A DNA stretch of 64,000 nt from NCBI RefSeq assembly GCF_007421925.1, contig NZ_QMDX01000007.1:101473-165472 (forward strand). Reading direction: 5' to 3'. Origin of the DNA: Haloglomus irregulare (lineage in GTDB: Archaea; Halobacteriota; Halobacteria; Halobacteriales; Haloarculaceae). This document shows positions 17,209-25,438 of this stretch, in pieces. The stretch's first letter is position 1. Each line of letters starts with the position of its first letter. The translations under genes and the position numbers were made by a program. Below the pieces are notes generated by a model, which did no database searches, was not told where the DNA came from, and worked only from the letters and a program-made list of their open reading frames with translations.

Positions 17209-18522
17209 TCAGCGTGTGACGTTCATACCTTCCTCAATACCACTAGTGAACTCCCCAACGATTTCCATATTCACCCCGCTACTTCGGACGGTATTCGTGG
17301 CCACTACTCCGTCCTCACCGGATCGGATTCGAATTCCGGCGTCAGAGCAATTACTGACTGTGTTGCCCGTGATCGTAAAGCTGTACGGAGCGCGCTCTTG
17401 TCGTGCCGTCTCGGGCTCCTGGTTGGGGCCGGCAACGGTACGCGAGATGACACCGACGGGACAGTTGTTCACCTGATTGCCGGTAATCGTGATGTCGTAG
17501 GATCGACCCCGCGGGGTGCCTGCGATATCCTCGGTGAGATGGGTCCGCTTGTACTCGATTTCGATACCAGCCTCGCCGCCGGGATCTGGCGCGAAGGAGT
17601 TCAGATCACGGCAGACGTTGCCAACGATAGCCCCCTGTTGGGATGGTGAACAAGCAATCAGACTGTGCCCGCCATCGAAAACGACGTTGCCGAACACGGT
17701 GAAGTTCCGCGCGTTATACGGGGCGATATTGTTGAATTTCATACCAGAGACGCGGTTGTTAGCGATGATGATATCGCTGGACTGCCGGAGATCGAGGTTG
17801 CTCCCGGCTGGAGCGGCCCGACTGGTGATACCGTACCAGTTCGGGTCGACAATCTCGTTGCCGACTACGGCTACGTCAGTGCACCGAGTGAACGAGATCG
17901 CCATCTGGAAGCCGTTGACCGTCCGGTTGTTCGTGATGACGACCCCGTCAGCGTTGTCTGCCTGGATGGCCTGATTTGCCTGTTGAGTACCGTTGCCGTC
18001 GAACTCGATCCCGGAGACGACCGTGTTATCCCCACGAATCCGAATCAGGTCGTGACCCGCTGGCACCGTCTCTCCCTGCTGTTCGGTCGGGAGGATCGAC
18101 TCGGTAGTTCCTGTCTGAGAGGCGATAAAACGGGTCTTTCGCTGGCCCACGAGCATCGTGTTATCGCCCATCGTGGCAGGTCCCTCAAACTCAAAGGTAT
18201 CCCCGCTCGCAATAACCGCTCCGCCCTCGCTGCCGATCTGGTCGAAAGCGTACTGGAACACGTTCTCGGCCTGACTGTCGCCTGTGATTAGGCCCCCATC
18301 GACATCCGAAGTATCAATTATCTGGTATTTGTTTTCGCTCTGTTTAGTAACGTAGTATATATCTCCAGGGTCTTCAGGGACGCCGGCGACCTGTGCAAGG
18401 CTCTCACTGCTGAACCCAGCGAGGCCGGCGGTCCCGAGAACGCCCGACATGAACGATCGACGGGATTGTGATCTGAACCCGGTGCTCCGATTAGTGCCGT
18501 CATTTGATGGCATCCCTTGCAA
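17209..18522 (-). CDS. Tat-exported right-handed beta-helix protein
   Basis: 437 residues. The N-terminus has a Tat signal (SRRSFMSGVLGTAGLAGFS) with AQ as a possible cleavage site. The mature part has successive short strands rich in N, G, V and I (GVVITNNRTVNGF, DVAVVGNEIVD, DIIIANNRVSG, FTVFGNVVFDGG, ITITGNQVNNC), the ladder of a pectate-lyase-like beta-helix. Such proteins bind or cleave polysaccharides outside the cell; the substrate is unknown. Two starts (18522 and 18510) are possible. It lies alone between mobile elements. Confidence 0.75.
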   Translation of the reverse strand: MQGMPSNDGTNRSTGFRSQSRRSFMSGVLGTAGLAGFSSESLAQVAGVPEDPGDIYYVTKQSENKYQIIDTSDVDGGLITGDSQAENVFQYAFDQIGSEGGAVIASGDTFEFEGPATMGDNTMLVGQRKTRFIASQTGTTESILPTEQQGETVPAGHDLIRIRGDNTVVSGIEFDGNGTQQANQAIQADNADGVVITNNRTVNGFQMAISFTRCTDVAVVGNEIVDPNWYGITSRAAPAGSNLDLRQSSDIIIANNRVSGMKFNNIAPYNARNFTVFGNVVFDGGHSLIACSPSQQGAIVGNVCRDLNSFAPDPGGEAGIEIEYKRTHLTEDIAGTPRGRSYDITITGNQVNNCPVGVISRTVAGPNQEPETARQERAPYSFTITGNTVSNCSDAGIRIRSGEDGVVATNTVRSSGVNMEIVGEFTSGIEEGMNVTR

Positions 18523-18962
18523 TCTGGCTATCGCATTCTTAAAAAGATATGTAAGTCCAAACCGGAGATGTACTGTTCAGTACAAGTGGTACACACGTGT
18601 ACTAAGATGTAATAAGGAATCCGTATTTTCTACAACTTGAACATGACGCGTTCGTGGTGAGCGCTGGTCGCTGCCGTCGGACTCATCAAGATGCAGATAG
18701 CATTCATCCAATAGCAGCATCTAACACGGTAAACACGAACGCAGAAACGATCGCCTCGTGCCTGTTGGTCAAGCGAACCAGAGGCAACTCCGGGTCCGTC
18801 GAAGTATCAGCGACTCCTTGCTGACAAAACAACATATAATAATCAATCGTGTAGACAGTCGGAGTAACGGCAGTTTGGAACCGCCAGCCAGCCGCTACCC
18901 ACGATGGTTAGGTTAACGGGGTTCTCGGTGACGTGTTCCCACGACTCCAGTCATGGGGTTTC
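18523..18962. other. No gene seen
   Basis: No open frame with support. The end (about 18930-18962, CACGACTCCAGTCATGGGG) may be the right-end hairpin of another IS200/IS605 element, interrupted by the MITE that follows. Confidence 0.3.
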
Positions 18963-19184
18963 CTGCTCTATTGAAAATAGAAGACAGCGCGGCGATTCGC
19001 TGACTTCGGCGACGCCTGTCGACTATATTTTATTTTGAGTGATGGGAAAATTCTCGCTCAAGATTATTTCACTAATCTTGGGTAAGAGGAAGGAGACGCT
19101 CACGTTCTACTTCAGTAGAGCTCGTGATTTCTCGCTCAGAAAATCCACCAATCCTACCGCCGTACCGCATTTTCAATAGAGCAG
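18963..19184 (+). mobile_element. 222-bp MITE with the IS5-type ends of 16079-17013
   Basis: It begins with CTGCTCTATTGAAAAT and ends with the same 33 bases as the right end of the 16079-17013 element (TCCTACCGCCGTACCGC onward). The interior has no open frame. The direct repeat TTCTCGCTCA occurs twice inside. It can be mobilised in trans by the transposase at 16156. Confidence 0.8.
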
Positions 19185-19269
19185 GGCTTCTTAGACTAGC
19201 ATCGTCTAGCGTCTGCCAGCTGTACTAGCCGGTACTCTGTTTGTGGTTCCTAGTGGCGGTAAGGGGACT

Positions 19270-19668
19270 CAGACTTGAAGAAACTATCTTTCTGCGAGGA
19301 GAGAATCCCGGTCTTCAGGCCGGGAGTGAATCCGACAACTCCTACGTAGTCCACGTTCTGACGCTAAGACGGATATTTAAGTATCATCGTACCGTAGCAT
19401 GACGTGCACCGAGGCGGTCACCACCGCCCACCTAATTGCACAATATCGGGTCTCCGAGGCCCAGAACGTTCGAGACACCCATCTCGAACCGCTGTGGTGT
19501 CTCGGCCAAGATAACTCTGAGTCCCCATGCCGGGGATAGGAGTAACGGCGGTGTGGCCCCGCCATCGGCCCGTCATGCCGACGGGTCGTCAACCAGCAAA
19601 TATCCCAAATCAGCGGTGCGGTGCCGTGGGAAGCCTCGCCGTGAACGGCGAGGAGGAGGTCACTCAGC
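19270..19668 (+). mobile_element. IS200/IS605-type remnant (non-autonomous)
   Basis: The left end around 19290 (GAGAGAATCCCGG, then TTCAGGCCGGG) matches the left end of the TnpB element at 31250-31290 in inverted orientation. The right end at 19628-19668 has the hairpin CCTCGCC-GTGAAC-GGCGAGG followed by AGGAGGTCAC. The interior keeps CCAAGATAACTC and ATAGGAGTAACGGCGG, also present in the remnant at 48541-48812. No tnpB remains. Confidence 0.6.
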
Positions 19669-19910
19669 AGTGTCGCATCCTCTTCTCTCGTTGCTGTCAC
19701 CAACCAAGTGCTGAATATAGATAATCTTCCCGTCGGTGCTCCAAGCTCGTCTCACTGCAGGACATGCAGTCAATCAGTGCGAACAGCTATACTCCAATGA
19801 CAGATGAATATGGCGTTAAGACGGCCACCGATATCGAAAAGCTGTAGACAGCATGATTCGCAAGCGAGCGACGCAACAGAGTGCATCGGTGGCGGGCCCT
19901 CGTAGACGAT

Positions 19911-20636
19911 TCAGTTGTCGTCCGCCGGAACCGTCCTCTGGGCAAGCACCGGGCCGTCAACCGAGTTGCCACGATACACCGTGATAGTGATGTCTTCACC
20001 TTCTACTACCTGCGGGGCTCCGAGGTCAAACGTAAGTCGCTCTCCGGAGTTGGTCAGCGTTTGTGCAGTACTTGTCCTGCCAGAGGCCGTCGTGTCTGTG
20101 ACCCTCACAAAGACACTTTCGGCATTGTCGAAGGTAATCGTGGCCCTGACGAGACCGTTTCCGCCTGGCGGGTCCCCCGACGCGAACACATTCTCGATGG
20201 ACGCGGTCGGTCCCTCGTCGGGAACGTCATACGTGGCGAGAATCGCCGTCGACTCCCCGTCGTCGGACTGCCAGACGACCCTCAGCGTCTCGTCGGGTGT
20301 GACCGCTACCGTTGCAGAGGCCCCCGCACTCAACTCCGATCCGCTCCATTCCGTGATTCCGCCGAACGATGTCTTTTCGACCGCGGCCCCAGAGAATCGT
20401 AACTGATCACCCTCAATTGAGTCGCCTTGTGTAAAAGTGACTCGTACTTCTGTCGTGTCTGGCTGGAACTCGAAGTCGAAATCCGACTGTGGAGTCGTTT
20501 CACCACCGTCGAAGACGCCCAGCGCAAAGACTGCCACAGTCGCGCCAGCGACGATTGTGACCGCGACCATGAGAAGAGTTCCCGTGAGTTCACTCTGCGC
20601 ACGATTCCTCCCCAGAATGAAGCTTGCAATGTTCAT
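19911..20636 (-). CDS. Type IV pilin-like surface protein (PilA type)
   Basis: 241 residues from the ATG at 20636; the longer frame adds an unlikely leader. The N-terminus NRAQSELTGTLLMVAVTIVA is the prepilin peptidase site plus hydrophobic helix of haloarchaeal pilins. The rest is a beta-rich acidic extracellular domain ending in TVYRGNSVDGPVLAQRTVPA. Haloarchaeal pilins serve adhesion and biofilm formation. No pilus assembly genes are in the window, so it would depend on a system elsewhere. Confidence 0.8.
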   Translation of the reverse strand: MNIASFILGRNRAQSELTGTLLMVAVTIVAGATVAVFALGVFDGGETTPQSDFDFEFQPDTTEVRVTFTQGDSIEGDQLRFSGAAVEKTSFGGITEWSGSELSAGASATVAVTPDETLRVVWQSDDGESTAILATYDVPDEGPTASIENVFASGDPPGGNGLVRATITFDNAESVFVRVTDTTASGRTSTAQTLTNSGERLTFDLGAPQVVEGEDITITVYRGNSVDGPVLAQRTVPADDN

Positions 20637-20793
20637 GATATCTAATCTACTTATGTGACATAAGTAGATACTGTTCACTGCCTATGGAAGCACTCCAAGC
20701 ATAGTCCGTAAGCCCCGCAATCGAGTACTGACCTCTCCTTCTGATGTACTGACTTGTTCAGGCCAGAATCGATACAGTCTCGCTGTTGCATTC

Positions 20794-20853
20794 GCGCCCT
20801 CTATTCAGCAAGATTACTGAAACCTATCATCGATTGAGGGTTTCAACAAGGCC
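20794..20853 (+). repeat. Tail of the CTGAATATAGAGG repeat family
   Basis: CGCCCTCTATTCAGCA followed by GAAACCTATCATCG and GGGTTTCAACAAGGCC. The same order of blocks is found after repeat A (50042-50101). Confidence 0.45.
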
Positions 20854-20874
20854 AACGGAGCAAATAAAACGATA

Positions 20875-21576
20875 TCAACACCCAGGAGTTTGCGTGATGA
20901 GAATAAACGGATCGCGCTGGCGGTTGTAGTCGGCGACGTCTCCGGCGACCGCCTCGATGAGTCGGCGATGAACTTCTCTGGCTGCTCGTCCCTCGTCTGG
21001 GCTCAAGTAGTGGAGCCCGCCCAGCTCCGTCCAGAAATCACCGTCAAGCCAAAAGAGTGTCTCATCGTTCGACTGGTGGACGATGTCGCCGTTATCGGTC
21101 AGTCCCTCGGTGTCGAGTTGGCGACTCGAGAGCTGGGCGCGTGCCAGCACCGCCACAAGTTGCCGGCGTGAAATGGATGCATGAACAGCAACATCGTCGA
21201 TCAAACTCCCGAAGTAGTCTTCGACAATATCAATCGTCTGGGAGAACTCATCAAGCGTAACGGAATCTAACGGTATTGTATCCCTTGGTACTTCTCGAGT
21301 TTCCCAAGATCGAGAGCCGCTAAGCAATACGTCAGATGCAAGGTTGAGTTCAATACTATCCGCCGTTCGACAGTACTGTGTTCTGTCCCTGCTCTCGTCC
21401 GCAGTGACCTCTTCTAAATACATATTCTCAGAGAGTTCCTTCACACGTCTGTAACAAGTGGCAATCGGAATATCTAGCTCTTGACTCAGCCAGCTGACTG
21501 ATCGCGGTTCCCTAGCCGCCCGCAGTATATCTACGCTGTATTTCCGCCCGAGTACCGCAACTGCTTCCGTCGGCAT
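20875..21576 (-). CDS. Winged-helix regulator divergent from the multi-PAS kinase
   Basis: 233 residues from the ATG at 21576 (MPTEAVAVLGRKYSVDILRA). Residues 10-70 are a winged helix of the ArsR/HTH_20 kind (REPRSVSWLSQELDIPIATC, RRVKELSENMYLEEV). The C-terminal part is helical with QLSSRQLDTEG and no evident ligand motif. It is divergent from the kinase at 21707 with 130 bp between the starts, so it may control that promoter. The longer frame starting at 21729 would run into the kinase gene and is unlikely. Confidence 0.7.
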   Translation of the reverse strand: MPTEAVAVLGRKYSVDILRAAREPRSVSWLSQELDIPIATCYRRVKELSENMYLEEVTADESRDRTQYCRTADSIELNLASDVLLSGSRSWETREVPRDTIPLDSVTLDEFSQTIDIVEDYFGSLIDDVAVHASISRRQLVAVLARAQLSSRQLDTEGLTDNGDIVHQSNDETLFWLDGDFWTELGGLHYLSPDEGRAAREVHRRLIEAVAGDVADYNRQRDPFILITQTPGC

Positions 21577-21706
21577 CTTGTTACCACGATTGATTCTCAA
21601 GGTTGAATAGCTGTACCCTATATTTATCGAACCAATTCTATTGGGGCCGATATGAAATGGTTCTCCAAGCGAAAACATAATACAGCGAAACAACAAAATC
21701 GGATGT

Positions 21707-24700
21707 ATGAGCGATGGAGACGCGTACACGGACCATACCCCCGCAGGACTTCTCGAGTTGTCTTCGGAACTGAATCAAGCTGGTTCTATCGAGGACGTCT
21801 CTGTCGTTGCGGTCCGAATGTTGGATCTCAATTTTGATGCGCCTCTTTCGGCGATCTGGGAATACGATGAGGAGGGAAACGAACTCCGCCCAATCGCCGA
21901 ATCAACTGAGGCACAAGAGGTGATCGGCGATGCACCTATCCTTCCACTCGATTCTCTCGCCGGGCGTGTGTACAGACAGAATCGTCCGGAAGCGTTCGAC
22001 GATGTCCACGAGGCCGCTGACACGTATAATTCAGACACCCCGATTCGGAGCGAAATTCTTGTGCCAATTTCAGATTTCGGCGTCTTGAGTGTCGGAGCCA
22101 CTGAAGTGGATGCGTTTACCGAAAAAGACTCAGAACTGGCAAAACTCGTTGCTTCGAATCTTGAAGCTACAATCTCACGAATCCGACGACACGAGGAGCT
22201 ACAGGCTGAACGTGATTGGACACACACGTTGTTTGAAGGCTCCAACGATGCCATTTTTATTAGTGATTCAGATGCGAATCTCGTCCAAGTAAATCAGGCT
22301 GCTTGCGAGTTAACTGGCTATGAGCGAGAGGAACTCCTCTCGATGCGTATTCCCGATCTTCACGAAGAGGTCGACTTACATGCCTATCGGGACTACCACG
22401 CCCAAATTTTAGCTGGCGAACCAGCAACCACTGACGCAAAATTGCTTCGGAGCGACGACGATAAAATTGATGTGGAGTTCTCGAACCGTCGGATCGAGCG
22501 CGATGGGACGGCCTATATGCATACCGTTGCGAGAGATGTGACGGAACAGCGGGAACGCCGACGTCGTCTGGAGTCATTTCAATCAGCTATCGAGAACGCG
22601 AGTGATGGGATTGCTATTTTGGAGAACGAGGAGTACACGTACGTTGATCAAACGCATGCCGACATATACGGGTTCGAGGACAAAAACGAGTTACTCGGGC
22701 AGACCTGGCATGAGTTGTATACCGATCCCGTCGAGGTCGAGCGCATAGAGGATGAGGCGCTTTCAGCCCTCTGGTCCGATGGAGAGTGGAGAGGTACTGT
22801 AACTGGATCTCCAGAAGGCAAGGGAGAATTTCCGACCGAACTATCGCTGACACGCTTGGAAGACGATCGAATCGTCTGTGTTGTCCGTGACGTGTCTGAA
22901 AAATATCGGCGTCAAGCGGAACTTCGGGAGAATGAGCGGCGTTTCGAGTCGGTGTTCGAAGATCCTGAGATGCTGGTCGGATTACTGGAAACCACTGGTG
23001 AAGTGATCGATGTGAATGAAACAGCCCTGGAGTACGTTTCGCACGCTAAAGATGAGCTGTTGGGCGAACCGATTTGGGAAGGAGATTGGTGGTCGCATTC
23101 CTCGGACCTACAAGCGGATCTACAGGACTGGATCGAACGAGCGGCTGCTGGCGAGTACGTCAGTTTCCAGGCGGAACACCCGGGTCGGGACGGTACTATG
23201 CGGTTCGTTATGGGCACAATCCGTCCGGTTGCAGGGGAATCAGGCGTCGAATCGCTCGTTATTTCGAGTCGGGATATCACACCCCGCGAGCAGCGCCGTC
23301 GCGAATTAGAGACGTTCCAACGGGCTGTCGAGGATGCGAAAGACGGCTTCGCTATTCTCGAGGATGGAGAATACACCTACATCGACGAGACACACGTGGA
23401 TATGTATGGGTTCGATGATACTGACCAACTCATCGGGAACTCCTGGCGGATGCTCTATGACGAAGATGAGCTAGAGCGTCTCGAGTCGGAAGCCTTCCCT
23501 GTTCTCGAGTCGGAGGGACATTGGCGGGGCAAAGTAACCGGATCCCAACCGGACGGAACGACGTTCCCGGCCGAGATCTCTCTGACTACCATTGACGATG
23601 GTCCCCTCGTGTGTACTGTGCGCGATGAAACTGAAAGGCAGCAACGGATTCGGCAGATCCAACGGGAGCGGAAGCGATTCCAGATCCTTTCGGAAGGTCT
23701 CGAAGACTACGCCTTTGTCATTCTCGACGACGATGGACAGATCGACAGCTGGAACGATGGAGCAGCCCACATCTTTGGATATGACAAACAAACTGCAATC
23801 GGTATGCCAGCAGCAGAGTTACACCCTGAACAGAATCAAAAACGTGGGATCGCTGATCGGTTATTAAAACAGGCATCACTCGCAGGAGAAAGTACTCACG
23901 AAGGACAGCGAGTCCGTCAGGATGGATCGTCGTTTCCTGCAGAAGTCTCATACGTCCCGCTTCAAACTGAAGATGGAGTGTTCCTGGGATACGGGATGGT
24001 CATCAGAGATCTTACTGACGAGCGTCAACAGCAGCGTAGAACGGAGCGGTTCGTTGAGGAATCAGTCGACCTCGTGTCTATCTTAGATCGCGACGGGTGT
24101 TTCAGCTATGTTAGTGGCTCTGCTGAACGGGTTCTTGGATATGATCCAACGCAGCTAAATCAAGAGAGTGTCTTTGATATTATCCATCCTGAGGATCGGG
24201 ACCGTGTAATGGAAGCGTTTTTCGCCGCCGTGGAGGATTCCGATTCAAGCGTTCAGCTAGAGTTCCAAGCAATGGATGCGGATGAGGAGTGGATTACCGT
24301 AGAGGCACGTGGACGGAATCTCTTTGAGGATGAAGCAATTGGTGGGTTTCTGATTTATATACGTGACGTCAGTGACATAAGAGAACAAACGAAAAAATTC
24401 GAATCCGTATTCAATCAAACGTTCCAATTGACGGGGCTGCTGACCCAGAGTGGTGAAATCCTCGAATTAAACGACTCACTCACAGAGTTCGGCGGCATAC
24501 GTGTGGAGAAGGGCAGAGGCACACCGCTCTGGGAGTGCCCTCTGTTCGCGCATTCGCCTGAAGTACAAACTCAAATCAGGCAGGCAGTTACGCAAGCATC
24601 TTCGGGTTCATTCGTTCGGTTCGACGTGGAAGCAGAAGGCGTTGATGGACTCGCCAACTTCGACTTCTCGGTCAAGCCGATCTCAAGCCAGCACGGGGAG

Positions 24701-25438
24701 CTTAGCTTCCTAGTATTCGAGGCACGAGATATCACAGCTCAGGAGCAGCGTCGGCAACACGTCCAGATCTTACACCGGGTTATGCGGCACAATATCCGAA
24801 ATGATCTGATGAAACTGAGAGGGTATGTCGATCTGCTTGCGTCGGACACGGAGACAGAGGCTCGTGCACAGCACGCTGTGACGATCCGAGACATTCTCGA
24901 CAAGTGGGGACGCATGGCAAACAAGACCCAAAAGCTCCAGAATATACTCACGAGCGAGAGCGCTCTCGCTTCCCACCAGAGTGCTCGGCAAATAGCGGAG
25001 GATATTCAAGCCAAAAAAGAAGACGAGCATGCTAATGCGAATATCACTATCACAGCCGACCACGATCTAGAATCACAAATACCGAGTAAGCTTGAGAAGG
25101 CGATTTCTGAGCTCGTTGAGAACGCCATCACAGCGAACGATGCTGAGCAGCCATCCGTACAGATCAGTGTCTCGCAAGCCCATAAGCGGTGGGTAGAGAT
25201 TTGTGTCTCCGATACTGGGCCTGGACTCCCAGATATGGAGAAAGATCTCCTCGAAACTGGCGAAGAAACACCGCTAAGTCACGGGCAGGGGCTCGGGTTG
25301 TGGATGGTGCGGGCACTGGTGACTCGTGCCGGGGGATCGATTTCAGTCGACGCCTCGGGCGATGGGAGTGAGATCAGACTGGAAGTCCCCACTCAACCGA
25401 CTCGAGAGGACTCAGAAAAACCGGGCATCGTGTCATGA
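21707..25438 (+). CDS. Multi-domain sensor histidine kinase (GAF, seven PAS, HisKA/HATPase)
   Basis: 1243 residues, soluble. A GAF domain occupies about 1-155. Seven PAS domains follow, starting near 165, 290, 405, 540, 655, 780 and 900; the second and fourth (IENASDGIAILENEEYTYVD, VEDAKDGFAILEDGEYTYID) are closely related, as are the third and seventh. The kinase core has the H-box RHNIRNDL with H1028, N-box ELVENAITAND, G1 SDTGPGLPD and G2 GQGLGLWMV. All catalytic motifs are present. Its stop overlaps the start of the next response regulator (ATGA), so the two are translationally coupled and likely cognate. The many PAS domains suggest sensing of light, redox state or small molecules. Confidence 0.92.
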   Translation: MSDGDAYTDHTPAGLLELSSELNQAGSIEDVSVVAVRMLDLNFDAPLSAIWEYDEEGNELRPIAESTEAQEVIGDAPILPLDSLAGRVYRQNRPEAFDDVHEAADTYNSDTPIRSEILVPISDFGVLSVGATEVDAFTEKDSELAKLVASNLEATISRIRRHEELQAERDWTHTLFEGSNDAIFISDSDANLVQVNQAACELTGYEREELLSMRIPDLHEEVDLHAYRDYHAQILAGEPATTDAKLLRSDDDKIDVEFSNRRIERDGTAYMHTVARDVTEQRERRRRLESFQSAIENASDGIAILENEEYTYVDQTHADIYGFEDKNELLGQTWHELYTDPVEVERIEDEALSALWSDGEWRGTVTGSPEGKGEFPTELSLTRLEDDRIVCVVRDVSEKYRRQAELRENERRFESVFEDPEMLVGLLETTGEVIDVNETALEYVSHAKDELLGEPIWEGDWWSHSSDLQADLQDWIERAAAGEYVSFQAEHPGRDGTMRFVMGTIRPVAGESGVESLVISSRDITPREQRRRELETFQRAVEDAKDGFAILEDGEYTYIDETHVDMYGFDDTDQLIGNSWRMLYDEDELERLESEAFPVLESEGHWRGKVTGSQPDGTTFPAEISLTTIDDGPLVCTVRDETERQQRIRQIQRERKRFQILSEGLEDYAFVILDDDGQIDSWNDGAAHIFGYDKQTAIGMPAAELHPEQNQKRGIADRLLKQASLAGESTHEGQRVRQDGSSFPAEVSYVPLQTEDGVFLGYGMVIRDLTDERQQQRRTERFVEESVDLVSILDRDGCFSYVSGSAERVLGYDPTQLNQESVFDIIHPEDRDRVMEAFFAAVEDSDSSVQLEFQAMDADEEWITVEARGRNLFEDEAIGGFLIYIRDVSDIREQTKKFESVFNQTFQLTGLLTQSGEILELNDSLTEFGGIRVEKGRGTPLWECPLFAHSPEVQTQIRQAVTQASSGSFVRFDVEAEGVDGLANFDFSVKPISSQHGELSFLVFEARDITAQEQRRQHVQILHRVMRHNIRNDLMKLRGYVDLLASDTETEARAQHAVTIRDILDKWGRMANKTQKLQNILTSESALASHQSARQIAEDIQAKKEDEHANANITITADHDLESQIPSKLEKAISELVENAITANDAEQPSVQISVSQAHKRWVEICVSDTGPGLPDMEKDLLETGEETPLSHGQGLGLWMVRALVTRAGGSISVDASGDGSEIRLEVPTQPTREDSEKPGIVS

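Noticed and set aside
17104-18291. Plus-strand open frames opposite the beta-helix gene
   Set aside because: They are antisense to a protein with signal peptide and beta-helix ladder and show no motif.
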